Assembly (NCBI GenBank): GCA_029204225.1
Contig: MU832005.1
Span: forward strand, 1-64,000
Source: Diphasiastrum complanatum
Taxonomy: Eukaryota; Streptophyta; Lycopodiopsida; Lycopodiales; Lycopodiaceae
Reading direction: 5' to 3'
Length of the DNA: 64,000 nt
In this document: positions 47,760-57,300 of the stretch, piece after piece
How positions within the stretch are numbered: position 1 is the first letter of the stretch
How the letters are laid out: each line of letters begins with the position of its first letter
Program-made: the position numbers and the translations under genes
Notes under the pieces: generated by a model
Seen by the model: the letters and a program-made list of their open reading frames with translations, nothing else
The model's database searches: none
Told to the model about the DNA's origin: nothing

Positions 47760-48960
47760 TTATTCCCAAAAATCATCGATGTCATTCACATCTTTTTCTT
47801 TTGTTTTTTCTTGAGTAGCCACTGTACTATCAAGTGGCACCTCTTCTACAATTTCCTTGACTACAGTTACTACATTGTAATCTTGAACCAAGACATCAGC
47901 AAATTCTCCTGTGTCGCCTACTTTTTCGCTAGCAGGAGACTGAGGTTCCCTGGACAAGGAAATTATTGTATCTTCGCTGTCCAAACTCTTTTCCACCTCA
48001 GATGATTCATCTGACAACATTGAAAGAGATTTCATTCTCATTTTTACAAAATCAACTAAATTAGTATCTAAATTTACTGCAGCAACATGTCTACCTTTCT
48101 AAATAGCACATGCGCTCGTAGTGCCGCTACCGCTAAATAAATCTAAAACCCAATCAGCTGGGTGAGAAAAAATATCAATTAAATGATTATTAATTGTTGT
48201 GGCTTTTGGTTAATTCGATTTTTTAATTTCTTTGTCACGGCTGGATATTGGAACAAGTTTCCAAAACTTGTTAGTCCGGAAGTGTTGTAATGCAGCATCG
48301 AACGTTTGCCATCCAAAGAATAATAACCGATGGTTATGTATTCTATTTCATTGCAAAGTTGAGCTCCTCCCGAGTTCTTGACATTGGGCTTGTACTTGAC
48401 ATGAGAACATTACAACTAAAATAAATTTAAAATTTTAATTTTAAAATAAAAATTTTAAAATAAAATTATGAATTAAAATACGAATTGATAATTCAGGAAC
48501 TTAAGAACTTACCACACAACATTCTCTATTCCCTCATTATAGAAAGTTAGTAGAGCTTTCTGTATTGATGCTGATTGTCAAGAAGAATGAAAAATAACAA
48601 CTCTCCAAATTGGAGAAGTTGTGACTTCAAGAAAGCCCTGCATAAAACTATGGATTTCAGTGAATTTGAAAGGAGTATCATCATTTAATGATTTCTTCAT
48701 CTGAAATCCATATGGTATATTGGCGATGCAGAGTGTATAAGGTCTTTTTCTTGAAAAATTTGAAATTTCTCTGCAATCAACAGAGTAAAAGCATGGTTGA
48801 TTATCGACACTTTTGGGAAGGTAGGTCTCTAATGGATCCTCCTCCGCAATGGTCTCGTCCCGTGCCAATCTCTCCCTGTCCTTTTTTTCAGAATATGTCT
48901 CTTGAATTGTTCTAGAAGGACTTTGTTCTTTTTGTTTTCGGGAGACTAAAATGGAAAAAA

Positions 48961-48976
48961 CTATGCTTAGCATGGG
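48961..48976. repeat. Palindrome copy next to a splice acceptor
   Basis: CTATGCTTAGCATGGG, 16 bp upstream (on the minus strand) of the acceptor TTTTAG of the exon starting at 48945. A further copy, GCTATGCTTAACATAAG, is at 49043-49060. Confidence 0.8.
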
Positions 48977-49097
48977 AGACAAAAAATATAAAATAAAACA
49001 GGAGACTTAACTTATCAAAAAAAAAAATTTAAATAAAGGAAAAGCTATGCTTAACATAAGAGACATAGAATATAGAAAAGAAACAATTAATAAGCAC

Positions 49098-49113
49098 TTA
49101 TGCTAAGCATGGG
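49098..49113. repeat. Palindrome copy next to a splice donor
   Basis: CTTATGCTAAGCATGGG lies about 10 bp inside the intron after the exon ending near 49128. A diverged copy in another intron is ACTATGCTAAGCATGAA at about 50858-50873. Confidence 0.75.
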
Positions 49114-51477
49114 TGAAATAGATACACCATGTCTTTAAACAAAATCAAAAATGGACTCAGGGATTCATTTCGGTTGTTCAGAGGATAAAGCCTCTGGCAC
49201 TCATCGAAATTTTGACAATTTAATCTTGTCACAAGGGCTTCTTGAACTTTCATAAATAATTTGTGCCTGCATTTAAAAAATATAATTGTTAAAAATCCAA
49301 CTAAATTATGAAAATCACTTTATTAAAAAAGGTAACATAAAAATAAATATTTGAATTCTGACTATTACCTCTGAAATTCTTTTCTCATTTTTGCTAGAGA
49401 AAGTTAACCATCGACAACTCTCAAAAGAACACTTATTATGAGCTCTGAAGAGCTCATCCCTTGCATATTCTTCCACTCTGATATTCTTATTTCAGTAGGG
49501 ATTGGCTTCAGAGTTTGAGTGCTCACAACCTTTTTGTTGGACTTTGAAGCACCCTGAGCAGGTTGGCCTTTTATTTGAAAAGTTTCTCATTTATCAAAAA
49601 ATTTATCAACAAGGGCCCACACCTGAAATTAAAAAAAATATTAATTGATAAAGAAGTTAACGAACATTAAAATTGAGCTCAAAATTTTAGTCTGATAAAA
49701 ACAATTTAAAACGATTATAACATATATTATGACCCGAGCATTCCATGACGAGCATAGCCAAACAAATTACCTGGCCACTACAAAAAACAAGCTGAAAAAA
49801 ATTATCGTATTTTGTAAGGCTCTGCGTAGGATTTTTTGAATCAAAAGACAGACCTGTCTCTTGAGCACATAGTGCTTTCAGCTCAAGTGGATTCACATCT
49901 CCTGCTTTGGAGACTCTCATGTATTCTTTGTGAAAAAAATGAATTCTTTGTATCACGGTCATCTTCATCAGGTAATCCTGATCAATATTGTGGTTCCAAG
50001 CCAATAATTTCGCTTCTTCCACTGTCAGGCCAGCAAATGCAATGACACTCACAGTTCGAAAGCTTGGGATATGGGGATACTCTTGAGATAATTGTTTTCG
50101 AGCTTGTAAACTGTGTATCATCCCCAAGAACAAAAAAATGATATGAATCTAATAAAGAAAAATCAAAATTTGCAACATTGTTGCATTCGTTGGGATCAAC
50201 CAAAACAACAAAGGGAGTAACTATGGCCTGCATATGATCTTTAAATTTTATTTTTAAATTATGTACATGTGTTTCATTAGGCTCTCTAACTTCCATTGGC
50301 CTATCTCTTGTTATTGGGTCTACAGGTGGCCTATCACATTGATTTATGTCTAAAATTAAAGTTGTTTCTTTTGTTTTTTTTGTTTTGTGGATATCCTCTC
50401 TTAATTTGGCAAGTTCAGAGCTATATTGTAATGGGCGGATGGATGCATCAGGTAGCGACAGAGATGATTCGGTGGTGGCTTTTTTGCTTTCAGCAGAAGG
50501 GATGGACTTATGGCGATGTGTAGCCATGGTCTTTGGGCGTGACTTAGGTCTAGTGGGTGAAGACTCAAAAATATTATGAGATCTTTTCTTTTTGAGATGA
50601 GGGACAACTACAATTTCATCCTCAACATTTTCAGAGGCCGACTTTGTGACCTGAGCAGTGGTGGAAGCGGGCTTGTGAGGTCCAATAGATACACCTTTTT
50701 AATTTCGTAATGAATAGACCGGATCTTTTCCCTCAGCAATAGCAGCTAAAACCATTTTTAAGCATTGCTTCATGCTCTGGACAGAAACAAAAATCAAGTT
50801 TAAAATATAATGACTAAAAGCTTAAATCTAAAAGTTTAAATAATTTTATAGTAAACAACTATGCTAAGCATGAAACAAATGTAGACAAACATGATTAAAA
50901 ATATGTTTTATAATTACTCATCAAAGTAACTAGAGCTTTATCAAAATAAGCTTTGATGGCCTCGTCCTGGCAAAGTCGGATCTTTATCATAGTCTCGTTC
51001 AGAATGAAAATAGAACGAGACTTATCCGTCTCCTTTACAAGTATATTCACAAAGCCTTCTTCCTGATCCTCATCTGGTTGATCAGCAAGCAATCTTTCTT
51101 GAACTTTGAATTGTGAGTCTCCCTTGTCAGGCTTCTCAGCTAATGAATAAAAAGCTCCGAACGCTTTGTGTTGTTGACCCCTTTGGTGAAGTAGTACATG
51201 AATTCATATCTTGAGGTTTCTCCAAAAGCTTAAAAGAAATCCTCGACATTTCGAAAATTTTCAAAGACAATTGAAAATCTGCAAGAAAAAAGACTTTTTA
51301 GGAAAATTTAAAACGCTATCTTAATGAAAATACTGAAAACTTTAATAAAACAGCCATTTTTGTGAAAAAAAATTCAAAAAACAAAACTACAAATTCAACA
51401 TATTTTCTTACTAAAACGTCTCAAAAGGATCACTTTTTTGAAACAAAGCGTTGTAAAACAAGAAAATACGAGTAGCG

Positions 51478-52012
51478 ACCTATGTTGAGCATAGGTTGTG
51501 TTCGGGTCCTTAGTAACATCCTATGCTCAACATAGGATTCCGGCGTCATTTCTTCAATTCTAACCACGTTTCGACATATGCTGCGCATAGGTTGCATCTC
51601 TGGTCATGTTCCAACCTATGCTCAACATAGGATTCCGGCGTTATTTCTTCAATTCTAACCACGTTTCGACATATGCTGCGCATAGGTTGCATCTCTGGTC
51701 CTGTTCCAACCTATGCTCAACATAGGTTAGTAAGCAAATTGCGAAGACATCCTATGTTCAGTATAGGTCGTTACTCGCTGCTCAGCATAGGTCAAAACGT
51801 TGTTAGAATTGCAAAAATAACGCCGGAATCCTATGTTGAGCATAGGATGTTACTAAGGACCCGAACACAACCTATGCTCAACATAGGTTAGAGGAGAGGA
51901 CTGGTTCAGGCACCTATGCTAAGCATAGGTCACCCATGTTTTAAGAAGATAAATACAAATTAAAACATTAATATTTTCTAATGCAAGAATTTAATACCCA
52001 TGCTAAGCATAG
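51478..52012. repeat. Palindrome array R in the first intron of the methyltransferase gene
   Basis: About 12 copies at roughly 51478, 51520, 51574, 51614, 51669, 51709, 51751, 51779 (half), 51830, 51870, 51912 and 51997. Forms include ACCTATGTTGAGCATAGGT and ACATATGCTGCGCATAGGT. A 95-bp direct tandem duplication (51531-51625 and 51626-51720) contains two of them each. 51493-51563 and 51800-51872 form a larger inverted repeat (TTGTGTTCGGGTCCTTAGTA pairing with TACTAAGGACCCGAACACAA). Same architecture as array L, but spacer sequences differ. Confidence 0.9.
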
Positions 52013-52042
52013 AACAAAGTTAAAAAATGACAATAATCTTAC

Positions 52043-52390
52043 CGTCAAGAAATCTGTAAGCGAGAACGTATGCAAAATCTTATAGAAAGCCGTGACTTGG
52101 TTGTAGCGATTGCTCTGGCAGCATGTGGGCTTTTGAATTCGCAAATGAGGTGAGTTATGCTTGGACTATGGTCCTTAAATAATTTTTTTTTGAGACCCCC
52201 GTCTCACGCCAGTCCTCCAGCTTACTTCGGGACCGAGTTCCTGCAACTCACCTCACCCCACGCTGACCTCGAGTATTAGCCGGACAGTCCAAACCTAACC
52301 CTAACCCTAACCCTAATCCTAAGAATGTTGCCAAACAGAATTTAAGGCATGGTAGCCGCCGGAAATTTTTTTTAACCAGTTACTTTTTAG
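52043..52390. promoter_or_regulatory. Bidirectional promoter region with telomere-like repeat, right copy
   Basis: On the minus strand: TATTTAAGGAC (52171-52181, TATA-like), then CATAACTCACCTCATTTGCG as in the left copy, then donor GACG|GTAAGATT at 52043/52042. At 52295-52316 there are three perfect CCCTAA units plus a variant; plant promoters often carry short telo-boxes (AAACCCTAA), and this could be one. The DUF7869-like gene starts on the other side at 52958. Confidence 0.6.
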
Positions 52391-52770
52391 GCATTAGGGG
52401 AGTTTTGAGCTCCAAAAAGACCCTTTAAGAATTTATGCAAGAAGTCTTTTATATTATTAAAATATTATAACATAATACTTTTGACTTGCCATAACTTTTT
52501 AATCATAAACTCAGAAGTATGTCATCTAACATATTATTGGAAAGCTCTTGTTGAGCGCTTTCTGATGGACCAAACTCCGCTAAATTTGGACTTACCACTA
52601 AAAAGTTATACCATTTTTAGTGTGGAATCAAAATGTGGACTCAAAAAGTTACGTTACGTAGATTTTAAATTTGAGTGTTTTGATTGGTCCATGTGTAAGA
52701 AAAATTTAAGAAAAAATATAAAAAGAATCTTTACAAAGGGTCTTTTTTGGATTTAGAACTCCTCTAATGC
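52391..52770. mobile_element. MITE inserted in the bidirectional promoter
   Basis: About 380 bp with terminal inverted repeats: GCATTAGGGGAGTTTTGAGC at the left and the reverse complement GCATTAGAGGAGTTCTAAAT at the right, continuing through AAAAAGACCCTTT. The left element copy has no such DNA at the same place (its text runs through AAGAAACAAGCCAAAAAAGA without a break), which gives an empty site. A half copy lies at 60299-60467. No coding capacity. Confidence 0.8.
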
Positions 52771-52840
52771 TTGTTGCTCATTTGCATTTAGTTGGTTTTT
52801 CTGTATACGTCTATTGAGATTCACATAGGTTTTTATTTGT

Positions 52841-52927
52841 TCTATGACCAGCATAGGTTGCAGTTATATTTGAGGAGCACATTTAGTGTGGTGTTAACTA
52901 TTTGAACGTTTCTATGCTTAGCATAAG
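52841..52927. repeat. Two palindrome copies upstream of the DUF7869-like gene
   Basis: TCTATGACCAGCATAGGT (52841-52858) and TTCTATGCTTAGCATAAGT (52910-52928). The second is about 30 bp from the start codon at 52958; its counterpart in the left copy is at 46046-46061, at the same distance. Confidence 0.85.
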
Positions 52928-52957
52928 TACATAGTTAAATTGTTTTTTGAGATTACG

Positions 52958-54345
52958 ATGTCAAGTAGTTCTACCTCTTCTATTCCAGTAGTTGTAACTC
53001 AATATGTTGCAACAAGTGCAACATCTTCATCTGACACTCTCAATGAAAGCTTTTTTTACAAAGCCACTCCTAAATCTGAACATGTTTTGGTAAATGATGT
53101 GGCATCGTCATCATTTACCCGTTTATCATCTGAAATTTCTCAACCAAGTACTTTTCAAGAAATGATGTCTGTAAGTCAGCTTGTATCAAATCTTTTGACC
53201 TCGTCCTCCTCTTCAGATACATGCTCGGCACAACTAGAACATTGTTCTTTTGAACAAGTTGAATCATTGAGTGATGAGTCAAAAGCTTCAATTCACTCAA
53301 TTACTGATTCTAGTAAATCAACAGATCCACGTAAGTCTGTTGATCCGCGATGTTCAAGCTTTTCTCATGTTCGTAGGAGACCTTCGTCATGTTAAATCTA
53401 AAAGGGCTATATTCGTTAAAAATTTAGAGCCTTCTGAGGGTCCAGAACATTCTGAGGTTGGAGCCAGAATTCCCAGTCAAAAAGGCCCAACATTATGGGG
53501 ATCTTTACAAGGTCGAACTGTTTCCCCAGATGCTATAAATGCAACTGCTTGGCTAAAGCATTTCATAGATGTGCACAGAGAAAAATTGCCTAATTCCTTT
53601 TATTTTCACTTGCAAGATAATTTTACAAAATTAGAAATATTTTTGATGTACAAAGAGTTTGCAAAAACAAAAAATGTTCCCTATTTGAGTTACTCATGTT
53701 TTCTTAGAATTTGGAAAAGAGATTTTGGACTGGCAAAGATTTCCAAAAAATCACGAATGACAGTATGCTCCACTTGCGAGTTGTTAAAGTCTGCAAAACA
53801 ACTTGCAAAAACCAATGACGAGAAAGGTAAATATTAATCTAATTTGTCTTTCATTTTAATATTTTTTGTTTTGAAAAAATTTATGTTGCAGCATTTTTGA
53901 ACACCATTATGGTGTGATCTTTATTTTATTAAATAAGTGAATAATTGTATCTTCAGTGGATGCTGCAAAAGCTCTTCAACTGCACAGAGATCAACAAATA
54001 GTTGAAAGACAAAAGTTGGCCAAGCATCGAAAGAAATGTTTGGAATGTCCACAAAAATATTTGGGACTTGTTATTGATGGCATGGATCAGAAGAAAACAA
54101 TGTTGCCTCATTTTGTTAGAGTGCCCAAAAATTTGAACGAGGCAGATTTTATTCAGGTTCATCTCGTTGGAGCACTTGTGTTTAATGGCACTTTGGAGTC
54201 CAAGGTCTCTTTTAATTATCCCAATGTTCGAAATGATCCAAATTTGGCGATCACCATTGTACATAAGATAATTTGCGAATTTGGTGAGAATCTTCCAGAA
54301 ATACTTTATTTGCAACTTGACAACACTGCTAGAGAAAATGAAAAT
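52958..54345 (+). pseudogene. DUF7869-like element protein, right copy (truncated)
   Basis: Start at 52958 (MSSSSTSSIPVVVTQYVATS); intron 53827-53956 (GAGAAAG|GTAAAT ... TCTTCAG|TGGATG) at the same codon as in the left copy. Exon 1 holds the Ser-rich N-terminus, a frameshift near 53385, SKRAIFVKNLEPSEGPEHSE, then an internal deletion relative to the left copy, GRTVSPDAINATAWLKHFID, YLSYSCFLRIWKRDFGL and MTVCSTCELLK. Exon 2 has KALQLHRDQQIVERQKLAKH, KYLGLVIDGMDQKKTMLPHF, FIQVHLVGALVFNGTLES and LPEILYLQLDNTARENEN. DGMD and LDN supply two of the acidic residues expected of an RNase H-like nuclease; the part with the third is lost at about 54345, where GGA-rich unrelated DNA begins. No complete protein can be read from either copy. 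Confidence 0.65.
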
Positions 54346-54902
54346 CAAACTGATGTGGGAGGGATGGAAGAGACGATAGATGTAAGAGGAGGCATAGTGG
54401 TTGGAGGAATAGATGTGGAAGAAGTTGATGGAGGACGAGGTGTGGTACAAGGGCAGTTGGAGGGAGGATCAATGGAGGATAAAGAGGTGTCATGCATGCG
54501 TTTGCTGGCGAGGGAGTTGGTTGGAAGGGTAGGGGGTCTAAGGTTGGTGGAGGGGATGCGGTTGTGAGGACTTGGGAATGATGTAAATCTCAGACTTTGT
54601 GTTCAAGGAGGATAATGGCAAGGGCGGAGAGAAGAGGACCCGTAACGAATTTCTCATGTACGTTGGGCTTTATGGCCCTCTTCAACTCGAAAACGACGAA
54701 GGCATGCCAATCGTAGGGCACAACCATATTGTTTGGAAATTCTGTGTGGGATTATCAGTAGATATATTTCTGGTATCATTAAGACATTATTTGTTGTTCA
54801 TAAACTTGTAGTCAGATTAGTAGTAGCTATCTGCTATTTGGAAGAAAACTAGTAGCCTTATCTGATAGATCGGCTCGAAATCCTCGTAGTTGTAGATTTA
54901 TC
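54346..54902 (+). other. GGA-rich segment, then copia LTR tail
   Basis: 54346-54565 is GGA/GTG-rich (GGAGGAATAGATGTGGAAG), possibly low-complexity. 54599-54740 is an open stretch (RTRNEFLMYVGLYGPLQLEN) that I cannot assign. 54745-54875 (ATTTGTTGTTCATAAACTTG, GATAGATCGGCTCG) repeats 37255-37400 and looks like the end of a copia LTR. Confidence 0.4.
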
Positions 54903-55045
54903 AGTGGCATCAGAGCTAGCATGCAAAATTTTAGCAGTGGTATCAGAGCGTCTTGATGTTTTCGAGATTCCATTAGTGGTATCAGAGCATCTTAAAGTTG
55001 TCGAGATTCCAACAGTGGTACCAGAGCCACAAAGGCTTATCAGAG
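54903..55045 (+). repeat. Tandem array of tRNA-iMet-type primer-binding sites
   Basis: AGTGGYATCAGAGC or AGTGGTACCAGAGC occurs at 54903, 54936, 54975 and 55014, with a degenerate TTATCAGAGCC at 55038. The last full units are 39 bp apart and share (T/G)TCGAGATTCCA. TGGTATCAGAGC is the standard copia primer site; normally one copy is present. It lies between an LTR tail and gag. Confidence 0.75.
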
Positions 55046-55061
55046 CCTCGTCATTGAGACA

Positions 55062-55203
55062 ATGGCTTCCATTCACAACATCCGATCAAAGATATGCATG
55101 ATACATGAAGCAGATGGATCAAACTTTCTTGCTTGGAAAGTGAAGACATCGCTAATCCTGAGAGGAGAAGCATTATGGTCGTGGGTGGATTGCACTGAAG
55201 AGA
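55062..55203 (+). pseudogene. Start of copia gag, interrupted by an LTR
   Basis: MASIHNIRSKICMIHEADGS, then NFLAWKVKTSLILRGEALWS and WVDCTEEMS, the same N-terminus as the copia element at 41830. The frame is cut at 55204 by the LTR of a minus-strand element. Confidence 0.75.
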
Positions 55204-56281
55204 TGTCGTAAAATCACGTGGCGTGAGCGACAGCGGAAGATCAAGGATTGAGCGACGTGTAGGAATGGAAATACAACAATAAGCAGCAGAATTATTCAAG
55301 TAGAAGAATTCATACAAAATGCACAAATCAACGACGCAATTGTGCGACAAAAATTGCATTCTGATTAATGTCAACAATGAGTACAATAGCTTGAAGTAAT
55401 AACTTCAGCTTGCTGAGCGTGATAACATTGGCTACAGATAAAAAAAAAAATCTCTGATTGAAAGAGAAATTCAATTAACTCAATTAACACTTACAGTGCT
55501 TGAATCAGCTAATATATAGATTTACAAATGTTGAGAAAAAAAAAAAAAAAAAAAAAAAAACCTTACAAGCCTTTAATGCTATTTACGCCAGTCTTTTTCA
55601 TATGTACAAAGTTGGTAACCGCCACCCGCCTTTGGGATATTTGGTTGTCCAATTGTTTTAGAGTTGCTGATAAGTTGGCGACGTCGGTCAACCAATGTAG
55701 CAAAACACGAAAAAGTCGAAAAACTCGAAGGTGCCCTTAGACTAAAGGTTTGCAACTCTTGAAGGTGCCCTTACACTAAAGGTATGTAGATCCCTAAGAC
55801 GTCCTTAGAAGGCGAAGGTGCCTTAAACTAAAGGCAGTGAAGTAGACGAAGGTGCCTTAGTTGAAAGATAGCGAAAAAAGACAAAAAAGGAGAAAATGCC
55901 TAAAAATGATTTCTAAGGCATTCTGGCCACTTGGCCAGTGTGTCGCATTTTTGTGGAGGAGAAGGTGCCTTAAAAATGATTTCTAAGGCATTCTGGCCAC
56001 TTGGCCAGTGTGTCGCATTTTTCACTAGTGCAAAAAAGGCGAAGGAGGAGAAGGTGCCTTAAAAATTATTTCTAAGGCATTCTGGCCACTTGGCCAGTGT
56101 GTCGCATTTTCGCTAGTGCGAAAAAGGCGAAGAAGTAGAAGCTGCCTTAAAATGATTTCTAAGGCACAAGAAATCTCAAGGGAAAAAAATGTGAAGGCCC
56201 GAAAATATGCTGTCGGCCTTCGGTTTTTCAGGATGCTCATTACTTGAATGATTTATTTAAGACTGAGCATAAGAAATCTAA
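55204..56281 (-). repeat. 3' LTR of a minus-strand copia element, nested in copia gag
   Basis: Minus strand: starts TGTTAGATTTCTTATGCTC at 56281 right after a polypurine tract (AAGGGGGAG) and ends TTTTACGACA at 55204. Length 1078 bp with TG...CA ends. Contains an A29-type run near 55531 and a four-fold tandem repeat at 55895-56165 (unit 73-87 bp with AAGGCATTCTGGCCACTTGG and CCAGTGTGTCGCATTTT). Confidence 0.7.
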
Positions 56282-57300
56282 CACTCCCCCTTAATGTGGA
56301 TTTTGAAAAACTTTGATCTTCAGAATTAACATATCGTTAAATCTGAGATGTTGCTCCTTTGATAGAGCCTTTGTGAAGTAATCTGCTGCCATGTAATTTG
56401 TTCTATAGAAAATCAATTTTACTTCCTTACTGTGCACTTTCACTCTAGGGTAATGATACCTGATTTCTATATGTTTGCTTCGAGAGTGAAATCTCTAACT
56501 AAGAGAAAGCACTATTGTGCTGTGATTGTCACATTAGATTGTTGTAGAAAGTGTTGGCGTAAGATTGAGGTCTGCAAGCAGTTGCTTGAGCCAGATCGCC
56601 TCTTTGGTTGCATTTGTGACAGCTATGTATTCGGATTCCGTTGATGATAATGCAATTGAGGTCTGCTTCCAGCTGTTCCATGAGATTGGGCCTTGGTTGT
56701 ATAAGAATACAAATTCGGAAGTTGATTTTATGGTGTCGACATCTCCTGCCCAATCCGCATCTATGTAGGCTTCAAGGAAGTTGGGAGTTTGGTTGCCTCC
56801 GTAGTAGATGCTGAGAGTTATCGTTGCTTGGATGTACTTCATGACCTTTCTTAGCACGTTTCAATGAGCTATGCCTGGATTTGATAGGAACTGGCTGAGT
56901 GTACTGACCTAATATGCAAGGTTTGGTCATCTGCAAATCATTACGTACATCAATGAGCCGATGATGGACTGAAACGGGTAGCGCTTCATCTCCTCCTTTT
57001 CTGCCTCAGTTTGAGGAGACTGTTCCTTTGATAGCTTTAGTCCAGGGTCGAGTGGAAAGAGACTGGGTTTGCAGTTGGCCATTCCATACTTTTCCAGCAC
57101 GTTGTTGAGATATCGTTGCTGACTAATAAAGATCAGTTTGCTGAGTTGATCTCGTTGAATTTGGATTCCGAGACAATAGTGGGCTGGACCCATGTCAGTC
57201 ATCTTGTATTCCTGGGCCAACATGCATTTTATGTCCTTCATCAGATTCAGATTATTACTTATGACCATTTTCAATGTGCGAAATGCTTACTATCCATGAG
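56282..57300 (-). pseudogene. Copia RT C-terminus and RNase H, minus strand
   Basis: From 57274 the minus strand reads LAQEYKMTDMGPAHYCLGIQ and YLNNVLEKYGMANCKPSLFP, then RNase H: ADWAGDVDTIKSTSEFVFLY, GPISWNSWKQTSIALSSTES and EYIAVTNATKEAIWLKQLLA. The polypurine tract lies at 56282-56291. Upstream pol (RT core, integrase) is missing beyond 57300. This family differs from the copia at 41830. Confidence 0.8.

Larger units (their letters stand above)
47760..52182 (-). pseudogene. ParB-like domain / DNA N6-adenine or N4-cytosine methyltransferase gene, right copy
   Basis: Multi-exon minus-strand gene. Approximate exons from GT-AG sites: 52043-52150 (5' UTR, donor GACG|GTAAGATT), 50918-51278, 49771-50776, 49369-49622, 49128-49266, 48513-48945, 47760-48415. 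The 49771-50776 exon has a basic linker (HLKKKRSH), then a ParB/sulfiredoxin-like domain: IVTPFVVLVDPNE, SYHFFVLGG, HSLQARKQL (one-base shift) and VSVIAFAGLTVEEAKLLAWN. Exon 48513-48945 has the methyltransferase catalytic motif YTLCIANIPYGF at about 48700-48730. Exon 47760-48415 has YKPNVKNSGGAQLCNEIEYI then TIGYY, INHLIDIFSHPADW, and the AdoMet-binding VLDLFSGSGTT at about 48115-48145. Motif IV preceding motif I is the beta-class order. An acidic tail follows. Several stops and frameshifts: a pseudogene. ParB-methylase fusions are known from phages and bacterial mobile DNA; the introns exclude a bacterial origin of this DNA itself. Confidence 0.75.

Noticed and set aside
46571-52012. Arrays of palindromes as a CRISPR array
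   Set aside because: Spacing is irregular, the repeats occur in both arrays and singly in introns, and the setting is a plant nuclear element with spliceosomal introns.
47760-52182. Methyltransferase as bacterial contamination or a plastid/mitochondrial insert
   Set aside because: The gene has several GT-AG introns and a TATA-like promoter, is AT-rich, and shares promoter and donor with an inverted sister copy in the same contig.
52295-52316. Interstitial telomere marking a chromosome fusion
   Set aside because: Only three to four units, located in an element promoter with a degenerate counterpart in the sister copy.
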